This document shows positions 54,401 through 64,000 of a stretch of 64,000 bases of DNA, in pieces. The stretch is from Tolypocladium sp. Sup5 PDA-1 (lineage: Eukaryota; Ascomycota; Sordariomycetes; Hypocreales; Ophiocordycipitaceae): contig JPHH03000030.1 in the NCBI GenBank assembly GCA_000750105.3, positions 62,001 to 126,000 on the forward strand, written 5' to 3'. The notes beneath the pieces are model-generated. The model did not search any database, was not told where the DNA came from, and saw only the letters and a list, made by a program, of their open reading frames with translations. Positions within the stretch are counted from its first letter, which is position 1; each line of letters starts with the position of its first letter. The position numbers were made by a program, and so were the translations under genes.

Positions 54401-57025
54401 TTAGGACGGGTGCTGCACAGGGTCGGAGCCCGCCCTCTTCCGCATTCGATAAGCCCTCATGGTCTCAACATATGGCTGGGCTGTGAGCTGTCGGTCGAGG
54501 ATGAACTGGATCTCTCTATCTTGATCATCCAGTACAGCCTCGTTGAGGCTCATGGGGGCATCTACGACTGCCCCGTTCTGTCCGGGTCTGTCGTTGAGGT
54601 AGAGGCCGTCGGGCATCTCCTCGAACACGGGATCCGCCAAAGTTTGACCAGACCCGGTCTGGCCACCTGCAAAAGGCATCACGGAATTATGATGTGTTTG
54701 CAACTGATTGAAGGGCAAGTCCAGAGTCGCCGCAGTCGAGAGACTTTCCAACGTCGCCATCGTAGCCCCACTATCCCTCCCTGCGTCGTTGGGCTCATCG
54801 GGGAGATCAGTGTTCCAAATCTGATCCTGGGCGGCTTGCCGCTGTTCGCGGCTCTGGTTTGGCCTCTCGACCGCGTTCCTAATACCCTTACGCCGTGCTT
54901 CCTTGACCGTCATGCCGGCCTCGGGTCGATCCATGTCGTAGAAGCAGACGCAAGGTCCCGGATCGTAGTAGATTGGCAGAATCCGCGCATCGGGGGGGCG
55001 CCCAATGATGCTTTGGTTAGGCTTATACTTCGTGGGTACCATGATCAACTGGTCTGGCTGCCCACAGGTTGCGGGTTGATACTCCAAGGAAATGGTGTAC
55101 TTCCCCGTGAAGTTTGTGAGTTGGAAAAAGTCGTACGTCTTGGTCCACGGAATTTTAGCGATGACCTCCTGTTGACCCCCCGAAGCGACAGCAATGTGTC
55201 CTCCTGGTGGAAGGGGGGCACACGTGATGATGCAGTCTTCCTGACGGAGGTCGAATACACGTGGTTTCTGCCCTTCGAGACTTCTTCCTCGGTCCAGTAT
55301 CACAGGGCGGTTCTTGGGCCTGGAGTTAGTATCTTCAACCGCGAACACGGCGTGCTCCATGAATTCCCGGACTGAAATCGAGTTGGCATAAGCGAGAGCG
55401 GCACCAACACTAACGGCCGAGGAACTACCTGACATTAGCTTACTTTTTTTTCCCTTTTCGATTAGTCCGCAAACATATGGTATGGGCAGCAAATATGCTT
55501 GCCGCCTCATATCACGTTATCTGCAGGGGAAAAACGTACCTATTATTGGCAACTTTGACCGCTTCGGTCCACTCCACGTACCTCAAGCCTGCTTCCTTAA
55601 TTTTATTCCTCGTTAACTTGAGAACATGCTCGTTGAAGAAGCTCCCTCCAGTTAGTACAACGGCAGTCCGCGTCGAGATTCTGGCGTTTCGGTCGATCTC
55701 ATCGAACAACTGCCGAAGCGGCTTGCCAAAGCACTTATCGTAAGTGGCCTTGCACGCCTCGGAAGAAAACCTGAAGGTTTTGGTTTCCTCGTCCTCTATG
55801 TTTTTTCGTCCTTGCACGAAAAACTTTTCTCCCCGGATATTCGTTCTCAACGTAGATCGGTAGTGGTTGAGGCAGCTCTGGAGTAAATACTGCTTTTCTG
55901 TGGCGTTGTACGCGAGTTTTTCAATTTGACCCTGAATATCACACTTGACCCACAGTGTGTGCAGCTCAGAACCACCAAAAATGCCTGCGTAATGGTATCA
56001 GCGGGTGGTTCTTCTCAAATACTGGCTAGGTGGAGAGAGAGCCACGAATGCTTACATGTGTCGTCTGACGTGGAAAAGAAGGAGAATTTTGTTCCGTCTG
56101 GGTGCCGAAGAAGTTCAAACGTGTAAGTGCTCTGCCTGAATCTTAGAGATCATGTGATATCATGCGGTGCCGGAATGTAAAGGAGAAACTTACCAGTGTA
56201 TGGCCCCCAAAATCTGCTAGTAGAAACCTCTCTGTTTCCTTCATCTTGCTTATAGCAATGGCATTATCGCGAAGTAGCCAGTGTCCAACGGCTTCGCACT
56301 CCCACAACCAATGGATGTCGCTACCGGGAATATCCCCCCAGATCAAGGTAAGAAAGTCAAGATACGCTCTGCAGGCCTTATCGCTCCAGCCCGGTGGAAT
56401 CGTGGCTGCGATAGTACTTATCACGAGTCCCTTCTTCTCCGCCCACGCGTCAACCTGGCTCTTCACCTGGCGAAGATGTTCATGGAAGATGGCCTTCAGA
56501 CGATCCAGAACCTTCCGGCGGTACTCGGTCTTTTTCCGACCACTTTCCCTCTTGTTCAAGGTGCCCCACAAGCTCTTGACCGGAGGGAAAGTGTCCTCTA
56601 TTATTCTCAGCTCGGCACTCTTGCCTCGAACCCGAAGCTCGCGAGCCTCGACAAAGGGCCAGTATAGCTTCAGAGGTAGAGAGTGGGCGTACGTCTCGGC
56701 TCCAAAGCCCAGACACTCTGCGACTGGCTTTTTAAAGTCGAGAGGATAAGCAGTCGACGGAAAGTCGCAAGCTTGGTACTGACTATAGTCTCGCTGGTGG
56801 TCGGCTCTTGGGACCAAGATGGGATCCTCTCCCTTCCCATCGAGTCTCGCAATGCTTGCTCGAGTCGCCGTCATGCCGACGTCCAACCCCAAAACCCTGT
56901 GTGGGATCAGTGCTGGTCTCGCCGTTCTGGATGATCTGGGGAATATTTTTTCGGGTGACGTACGCGCGGCGCAAAAGTTTGGGATCAGCCCTATCGGCCG
57001 CCGAGTGTCTGCCTCGGGACTGCAT
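54401..57025 (-). CDS. HSP70-like ATPase-fold protein with long C-terminal extension
   Basis: A divergent member of the actin/HSP70 ATPase fold, of the kind common in filamentous fungi and distantly similar to HSPA12. Minus-strand exons are 56964-57025, 56194-56896, 56056-56131, 55540-55984 and 54401-55424 (769 aa). The nucleotide-binding phosphate-1 motif is formed across intron 1: RRAVLGLDVGMTATRAS. A phosphate-2-like segment is LLADFGGHTL with STYTFELLR after intron 2. The adenosine motif is TAVVLTGGSFFNEHVL, and SSAVSVGAALAYAN follows intron 4. The last 320 residues have no HSP70 substrate-binding domain; they begin with a beta-rich part and turn Gln/Pro/Asp-rich. All five exons stay open with consensus splice sites. 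TATAAAAG lies about 100 bases upstream of the ATG. A longer start at 57124 is possible but less likely. The client or partner is unknown. Confidence 0.85.
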
Positions 57026-57126
57026 GTTTCTCACTCGGTCAAAGAAGGGAGAGGAGGATTCGGTCAAGGAGCAGAGAGGGAGGAGGAGGATTGTTTGGTA
57101 GGAGGACAAGAAGGGTATGACCAAGA

Positions 57127-57134
57127 CTTTTATA
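57127..57134 (-). promoter_or_regulatory. TATA box of the HSP70-like gene
   Basis: TATAAAAG on the minus strand, about 100 bases upstream of the chosen start codon at 57025. It also argues against the alternative ATG at 57124, which would leave almost no leader. Confidence 0.5.
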
Positions 57135-58752
57135 TTCCAAAATCAGGCCTGACGGACGCGGAGGAACGCCCGAGGGCAGAGCCCGTACGGTCTGGTGTGA
57201 CTGGATTAGCGTGCATAAGTGATCCCCTGTCTGCATGCTGCGTTTTCTTTTTCAGTCCCGTCACATAGATGGTCAGCGGCAGTGTACGTATACCCCAAGC
57301 CCGCCATGGGAAGTTTTGCTTCCCAAACAAAACGTCTCAAGGCAGCCATGGTTGCGATCGTAGGTTAGTTGGCCAGTCCCGGAGCTGCTTCGAACTTGCG
57401 ATCCAGAGGAGCAAGTAGCGCGTTCTCTGAGCGAAAGATCAACCCTTGATGAATTGCAAAGTCTACCTTCTCTCGGTTCTTGTCTCGTCTCGCAACTAGG
57501 GAGCCGCCACAACGCGCGCCCAGAAGGTCAGCCACAATTAATCATGGTTGCCAGGGTACCCAGCCGCCTGGTGAGCAGGGACAGGAATAGCTGGCTACGT
57601 GGCATGCGACGGCAGCCAAGCCAACAGAACCCAACAGTTTCAGGAAAGGGATATTCACGCATTCACGGTGAGAAAACTGTCACCTGTGATCGGTGGGAAG
57701 CCTTCCGCGTGGTTGTATCCCTCGCGCAACGGCAACCGGCCTCACTCATTCGTCCATCTTCAGCGCCCGGGAGCCCGTGCGCTGTCATTTTTGCCTCGCT
57801 GCAGGTCGCCTGCCTGTAGTCCGTAGAGCGTGTCTCGCTGTTGCTGCAGCCCAAGGCTCAGCTCTCCAGGAGGGGTCACTGGATTTAAATCAGAATGCCA
57901 CGGGCGCAAAGAGTCCTAATTTTTCAAAATCACCCAATTAATAGCCTTTCAAGCAGCTATTCTATACGCGAACGAACTTTTGGGCTCTCAAACGGGGTTT
58001 TGTTTTGTGTTTTGGCATATTCAGATCCCTCTCTTCAAATGATCTGGCTTGTCCAAGTGGCTGTTGTGCTACAGCCCACGTACCAAATTCACTGCCCACC
58101 AGAGAGGACCCACTCATTCAGTCAGCCCTCATGGCCAGGGACAACGCTTATGCGCATTGCTTTTTTTTTCTCTACGCAAGGGCCCGGGTTCAATTTAACC
58201 AAGCGCTAATTATATACCAGTGCAAAGATGGGTTTCGTTTGAGTGTCGGAGATGGTTATAATGTGAAGGTGATACCGGTATGGTTGATTTGAAGCCGATT
58301 TCAATCTGTACGGTACCTGAGCTAATAGAAGGGTAGCGATATGGAAGCAGAAGACGATCACAGCTGTACCACCCCCGCAAAGCACCTAAACTCCACCAGC
58401 GGGCGCTAGCAGCACCTGAAACTCACCGGTTCAAGGGCAGGCAAGAGGGTTAGCGTTACGAACTGAGATGCCCACGAAGCATGTGGTCTGTACCTATGGA
58501 TGCCGCTACTTCGGAGTACGGGACACGGGAACCATAGTAGTTCGCACTTTGCAGGAAGCCAAGCCAAGGTAGCCATTCGGCAGCCTCTTCAACGACCTGT
58601 AGAATCTGTGGATGCTGCCATACCACCACCGCCGTCGGGTGTCCGCGGAGGATAGAAGGAAGCTTTTCGCTCCTCACTGCTCACCAACACGGCATTCGTC
58701 GAGGCCAACCAACAACACGGCACCCACTTCGCGTACCCGCTCTTCTCTCCAG
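57135..58752. other. No recognisable gene
   Basis: Upstream flank of the HSP70-like gene and 1.5 kb of sequence with overlapping short ORFs on both strands. None has a domain or signal peptide. Confidence 0.45.
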
Positions 58753-59497
58753 CAGCCCACCCAGACCCAACAGACGGGCCGCGGAACGGGCCGGCTGTGC
58801 ACTGATCTCGTGGCAAAGGACGGATCATCGGTCGGAGCCATAGACCAATGAGACGAGGATCGCCAGGCTCGGCGGGATCGTGCAAGCGATCCAGATGAGG
58901 CGACACGATCCGGCAAAACAGGATCATTAGGATCATGATGGTGATTCTGGCGATCCAGTCTGACCCAGGGGATCATGTGTTGGTATATAGACCCCCAATT
59001 TCCTCACCATAGCATAGATACTAGCCAGCTCAACATATTGTATTCATTACATCTTGCTTACGATCTCTGATCTATTACCTACGTGACACGACGCCCTGAC
59101 CTTTCTGCTAACATAAACCGCCGTTTTATCCCTTGGTGTTACGAACCCCGACCAACGGGCCACGGGCTAGGCTGCCTGTGCAAGCGCTAATGCAGGCTGC
59201 ACGGAACAATGGTCGGGACGACGGGCCAATGGGCGGTGGATCGTAGTGATCTATGAGATGGATCGTGGTGATCCCTAGGAGAACCAACGATCCAGTAGCA
59301 GTATATAGGACCCCCCAATTTCCTCACCATAGCATAGATACCTAGTCAGCTTTTAACACAATCATTTACTTGATACTTGGTTACGATCTCTGATCTATCA
59401 CCTACGTAACATTAACGCCCTGACCTTTCTGCTAACATAAACCTCCTGTGTATCCCTTGGGAACCAAACCGTCACACTTGGGAACCCAAACTGTCAC
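58753..59497 (+). mobile_element. LTR copy A (split by LTR copy B)
   Basis: An LTR about 400 bases long in two parts, 58753-59136 and 59482-59497. The left part shares with copies B and C the segments GGGCCGGCTGTGCA, TATATAGACCCCCAATTTCC, TCACCATAGCATAGATAC and TTACGATCTCTGATCTATTA. It stops at TATCCCTTGG. The missing end GAACCCAAACTGTCAC resumes only after copy B. The 5' boundary is eroded and uncertain by about 20 bases. Confidence 0.75.
59137..59476 (+). mobile_element. Solo LTR copy B, nested in copy A, with 5-bp target duplication
   Basis: Starts TGTTACGAACCCC and ends AACCGTCACA (TG...CA, 340 bases). CTTGG stands on both sides (59132-59136 and 59477-59481), a target-site duplication made when B inserted into A. 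An internal TATATAGGACCCCCC marks the promoter region. No reverse transcriptase or gag is present, so it is a solo LTR left by recombination. The superfamily is probably Ty3/gypsy, judged only from TSD length and the TGTTACG start. Confidence 0.85.
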
Positions 59498-59591
59498 TTG
59501 CAGACACTTTATGGTTTCATTACACTGATGATACTAACTTAGCGTAGAGAAATAGCTTGATAAAACACGAAAAGCGTATTTGCTTACATTC

Positions 59592-59967
59592 TGTTACGAC
59601 CCAGGCTGACGGACCACGGGATGGGCCGGCTGTGCAGGCGCTAATGCGGGCTGCACGGAACAATGGTCGGAACGATCAACCAGTGAACGGTGGATCGTGC
59701 GATCCACGAGATGGATCATTAACGATCCAAGGGATCGTAGTGATCCCTAGGAGCGGCAGCGATCCATCGCCAGTATATAGGACCCCCCAATTTCCTCACC
59801 ATAGCATAGATACCTCGCCAGCTTTCAATAACACTCTTTGGTTACGATCTACTGTCCGGGACATTCGATCCATTACCATCGTGACAAGACCAGCCCAGTG
59901 CTACGCCCTGACCTCACCTGCCAACATAAACCTACCGGTTTATCCCTTGGGAACCCAAACCGTCACA
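59592..59967 (+). mobile_element. Solo LTR copy C with 5-bp target duplication
   Basis: Starts TGTTACGACCC, ends AACCGTCACA (376 bases). CATTC flanks it on both sides (59587-59591 and 59968-59972). Shares GCACGGAACAATGGTCGG, GATCGTAGTGATCCCTAGGA and TATATAGGACCCCCCAATTT with copy B. Solo, without internal region. Confidence 0.88.
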
Positions 59968-59972
59968 CATTC

Positions 59973-61415
59973 ATACAGAAATTGATCTCTAGGAGCCGCG
60001 GGAGCAAACTTCACAAATTCTGTAACGCGGACACGGGCAGCACACCTGCTTGCCAGATCACGTGCCATAAGGCAAGCGCTACCCCTTAGAGGGTCACGTA
60101 ACACAGAAGCTTGAGTCACTCAATCTTCAGTCTTGATTGTAATACAATGGCTACCTTTGCTCCCACCTGACTGTAGACCCGTTCTCGTAATCCATTCATT
60201 ATACGTTCGCTCGATTTTAAATGTTTCTGCGAACCGAGTGAACTGATTCATGAGGCGCTTTACATCCTCTCCTACTAGACCTACAAAAGGCGGAGATTTG
60301 CTCGGGATATACTCCGTACCCAGAATATTTAAGCTGGTATGGATTGGTCAAAACTCTACTCCTCCAGTTCTATTCATACGGTAAGCTCTCGAGGTCTTGA
60401 GAGATACAGCCTCCAAAACATGTAGTATGTACAATCATTCCGCGCTCTTGCTACTCTTCCAGCCGTTTGGATCAGTTGGTATTGCAGGGTCAAGCATTTC
60501 CCCTCGCGATGTCTACTATTAAGCCGGAAACGCCATATCGACACTGTTAGGATCTGTTCAAAGCTCTACACCCTACCACGCACACCAAGCCTTATGCCAC
60601 ACCTACTTCTCGTATCGTCCAGAATGCAGCTCTCGCAAGGTTGCAATCTATCCAATAGACAAACTCACCCTCATTTACAAAACTCAACGATTTTACTCTA
60701 TCAAGTAAACACTACTATAAATCAATATATCCTGGACCTTCCAGAGGTGGTTCTGTGCCACCGCTCGGCTAAACAAACACTTTATATCATAGGCATACTA
60801 ACCAAGACAGAGTGCGTCGTAGTAGCTCATCGCGCAAGTCAGGCTCTGCAATCCGTCAAGAAATTCTCTGAGCGGGCAGGGGTGGTAACTTTGAGTCTAC
60901 ATCCGCGACGTTCGAGGGAAAGCTTCTGCGAAAGTGGAACATAGATGTGGGCTGGTTCGTCGGGATCAGCCTGTCCGCGGCCAGTGCACAGGGACTGGAA
61001 AATCCGCCATTCTGGTTAATTTATCGGCCAGGGCGCTCCCTGGTGTCTGGTAGAGGTAGATGAAGCAGCATAGTTTTGTTATGCTTGGGTAGACTAGCTG
61101 TGAAAGGGCCGAATACCAGGGTATTTGCCTTGTTATCATTTCCATTCGGATAGAGTCGCGCAACTACGTGCCAAGGATTGGCAAAACTGCTCTAGCTAAT
61201 ATCCTTCTCGATTGATAAGTCGAAGAGGATTAATATTTGCAGAGATAAAAATCTCTATTCGCAGAGAGATTTTGTAAAATTCTGGCACGTGCGCGCCACC
61301 AGATTCTCCAGAAATTCATTAAGATATCGTAGGCAATGAAGGCATTAGAATATATTCGCGCAATCTAAAACACAACTACTTTCCCTAACTCGGGCAGTAT
61401 GCAAGCTTTCATTTA
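59973..61415. other. AT-rich, no recognisable gene
   Basis: Short ORFs only (for example 60594-60944 plus, 116 aa, no domain). It probably includes the 3' flank of the broken transcription factor gene. Confidence 0.45.
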
Positions 61416-63740
61416 CTCATCGCGAGGTTTTTACTAGACTTACTTGCGTATTTGCGTTGTGGAATTTTACGGCCAAGGTAGCAGGTTTAATAATCTTAGG
61501 TACTTGCGCTTGCGAGGGGCCACCACTGAGAAAAAGATCTTCTCTGTAAATAGAGATTTTTGTCTCTGCAAATAGTAAAACCCAAGTCCAAACTCTTCTC
61601 AAAGCATTCTATCGGCCATCGTAGCTGCTGGGTGAGTCGAGGCCATCCTGGAAAGTAGTAAGCTCGCATCAGCCGCCGCCGACATCTTGGCATGTGACGA
61701 GCAACTGAAGCCCTGTGATGCAGAGTAGCGGATTCATGCTCTATAGACTCGGTTTTGAATACCAACGGCGCATCATCCCCTGTACGCAAGTGCACAGGGT
61801 CCATGCGTGAGCCGCTGTCTTCCATAGCGAGATCGATCAGACCCAATGCGCAGACAAAACATGGGACGAGTTCGGATACGCGTCGCAGAGAAAATAGATC
61901 ATCGTAGGATTGAGCCAGTGCCAGAATGGATTGCGCAGCCTGCATACATATCTCGCGGGGTTTAATGTCGGAACCTTCCAGACCGAGCCGACCAAAGACC
62001 TAAAGGCGCAGAGAATGCCGAAGTGGTTTACATACTACTTCTGAATAGATCCTAGCCGTTCATCTGAAAGAGAGGCGTATGGACTGATATGCCTACTGGA
62101 CGAATAGCAAAAGCGGCATTCTGGTGACGTCTGCGCTGAGAAGAGCAAAGAAATCTTTACACCAATCGAGATATTTGGTAATATAAACCGCCCCCTACAT
62201 CACTTGAAGTAATTTGTGTCTGTACCCACATCTTGACCATTCCAACCCATCTTGCTTCAGCACTTACTTTGTCGAAGATTGTAGCTCCCCTGACTATTGG
62301 CTGAGATGATGTATGACTGCCGATCTAGGAACAATAAATCCTCGTGAAATACGTGATTATCGACGTTAAAAAGCTGTCCCGTTGTGAAAGATAGCATGCT
62401 ACGCTGCGTCGTTTGATAGTCATTGTGTAGGGAAGCAATGGCTCTTGTGTGGCATACCGAGTTAGAGAGACTGCACCGCAATAAGTAGTAGCCCGTACCC
62501 TGCCATATTGCTCATCTTTGGCCACTAAAGGCTCACGCTGGCAAAGCTCCGTAATGCTAGCAGCCAAAGTCTCAGCAAGCCCCTGAGATTCTGCCTCTCG
62601 TCCACAGCGCATATGATATAGTGATAGTATCCCGAGAGCCTGCATATTGAGAGGGCTAGTAAATGGTCCACTGTCTTGAATGATTGCCACAGCCTTCTAA
62701 AAAGAGGTTTGTCCCAAACCAGTCGTCGTTGTTCTCGTAGACCAGCCGAGTTATTAATGCGAGAACTGCGTGCATCAAAGCTGACGAACAAATCCAGTCT
62801 GACCCGCAGTGGTAGTCTTGCAAAAATAAGTCCCGGCATAGAAGACAAACTGGCTGGTAGTCTCAGATAAGAAACCATCAAACAGGTGGGGTATGTGTGC
62901 GATTGTCCACCTTGTTCGCGTCCATGTATCCACATTTGACCAGGATGTATAGGCGTCGAGTGGAAGCGGTGGGAGAGACAATATAGTCGACTGTTCCGGT
63001 GATTTGGCAAGTAAGTGGTAGTCGCTGAATGTAGGACGACAAAACCTTCACGAGTGCAGTTGGTCGAAACAAGGTAGATCCACAGATCCCTCGATCGTTG
63101 TGATGGTAGACTCTGCGTGAGATGCTTGTCGTAATATGACATGTAATATGACATTTTGTGACATGCTAGTGTTGCTATCAGCGTCTTCCTTGGCTCCTTG
63201 ACGGTTGTCCTCCTTTTACCAATGCCTGACGCTTGGTATTGCACGCATCAAGATCTTGACCTGGCGCGAGAGCCCTGAGTAGTTTGTCTTTGTTCGCCCA
63301 CAGTATTCTTCATTCGCTTTACTTCGGCTCGCAGTTCGTCTTTTAATTCCCATCGGTTGCGGTCGTACTCACACGCTTCACCAGCTTCGTCGATCTTCGA
63401 CAAGGGGTATTGCCATCATACTACAGTGGGGGCGTCAGTGCGCTGGAGAGAATGTACTGCTGGCATGCCTAGTTCAAGGCTTTTGTGGCAGTATTTTTTC
63501 TGTTCCTTTTGTGAAGATGCACTTGGGGAGCACCACCTTTGCTCGCTTCTTACAGCAGCGTTGGCAAGCTGTTCGTATCTGGACTCGACGTTGCATGTTC
63601 TCTCCGCTGCCAGGGTAACTGGAGAGCAGATCAAATAGCACTCGTATGTGCTCAAGGCGCGTTACAGTACTGAAATATTTTATGTCTCGAGTGCCAGGCA
63701 GAGTTGTCCTTCCAGCTTTAGTTGCATCCGGGGATGACAT
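61416..63740 (-). pseudogene. Zn2Cys6 fungal transcription factor, full-length but multiply broken
   Basis: Collinear minus-strand pieces cover a whole C6 regulator. The N-terminus MQRRVQIRTACQRCCKKRAK (63596-63537) is the start of a Zn2Cys6 cluster whose later cysteines are lost by frameshift. CEYDRNRWELKDELRAEVKR (63373-63310) is the end of the cluster plus the coiled linker. Pieces of the fungal_trans (MHR) domain follow: WSNVDTWTRTRWTIAHIPHL (about 62940-62880), MQALGILSLYHMRCGREAES (about 62640-62585), AKDEQYGRVRATTYCGAVSL (about 62520-62465), TTGQLFNVDNHVFHEDLL (about 62390-62335). The C-terminal ILALAQSYDDLFSLRRVSEL lies at 61927-61870. At least five frame changes or stops separate them. 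The lost target pathway cannot be told. Confidence 0.78.
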
Positions 63741-64000
63741 AATTACCTTTGTTCTGGCGTGTGACGTGTGTTTACTGAGTCTTCAGGCCCGTGTTACGCC
63801 TCCAGGCAGCAGCACGCCGTGCGACACTATTGTGCACTGTACCAAGCCACCTTGATCCTAACGGCTTAGGACGTTGCGGGAACTTCCGAGGGCGATTGCG
63901 TTCACATGCAGTGCGGCTCTTCGCGGTACACGGCTGCTCGAGACGACCCCAAGGCGTCCCGCGCTTGGACAGGGGCATCTGCAGGCAGGAGCGGGGCTCC
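63741..64000. other. Window end, no recognisable feature
   Basis: Possible upstream region of the broken transcription factor. The GC content rises again at the edge. Nothing is identified. Confidence 0.4.

Noticed and set aside
60594..60944. 116-codon plus-strand ORF
   Set aside because: No recognisable features and no supporting promoter or intron pattern in a region full of debris.
1..64000. tRNA, 5S rRNA and CRISPR arrays
   Set aside because: I scanned for GTTCRANNC-type B boxes with matching A boxes, fungal 5S sequence and regular spaced repeats. None held up. CRISPR is not expected in a fungal nuclear genome.

Overview
The window is nuclear DNA of a filamentous ascomycete. Genes are split by many short GT..AG introns of about 50-175 bases. 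The coding regions are GC-rich, and typical Pezizomycotina families are present: a GPI-anchored GH16 glucanase, an NCS1 permease, a CCCH protein of the Scp3/Lee1 type, and HET and NLR relics. Gene content and GC content fit Sordariomycetes, probably Hypocreales. That placement is inference, because no marker gene fixes the species.

From 1 to about 45.6 kb the window looks like a conserved core. In order it holds the 3' end of a sterol glucosyltransferase (ATG26), a possible small ORF, a GPI-anchored GH16 glucanase, the complex I subunit GRIM-19, the RNA polymerase II CTD phosphatase FCP1, condensin subunit 1, CDC7 kinase, ribosomal protein L28, the CHL1/DDX11 helicase, an NCS1 purine-cytosine-type permease, a GCN4/JlbA-like bZIP factor, a 7.6-kb stretch without a recognisable gene, a double-CCCH protein, mitochondrial acyl carrier protein, a secreted M14 carboxypeptidase, and the 23-kDa complex I Fe-S subunit. 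Two themes recur. FCP1, condensin, CDC7 and CHL1 serve chromosome replication, cohesion and the cell cycle. GRIM-19, ACP and the 23-kDa subunit all belong to respiratory complex I.

From about 45.6 kb to the end the character changes. AT content rises, intact genes are rare, and broken genes and transposon debris dominate. I see a frameshifted NLR (NACHT-protein) fragment, a small secreted cysteine-rich gene, the tail of an hAT transposase, a broken HET gene, a broken gene resembling fungal DUF6604-type proteins, an old GC-to-AT decayed LTR fragment, and an intact five-exon HSP70-like ATPase gene. These are followed by three LTR copies of one family, one nested in another with exact 5-bp target duplications, and a full-length but shattered Zn2Cys6 transcription factor. 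This is an accessory, rapidly decaying compartment. The HSP70-like gene and the small secreted gene are the only parts of it that still look functional.

Exon coordinates were worked out by hand from splice sites and reading-frame continuity. No alignment or database search was run.
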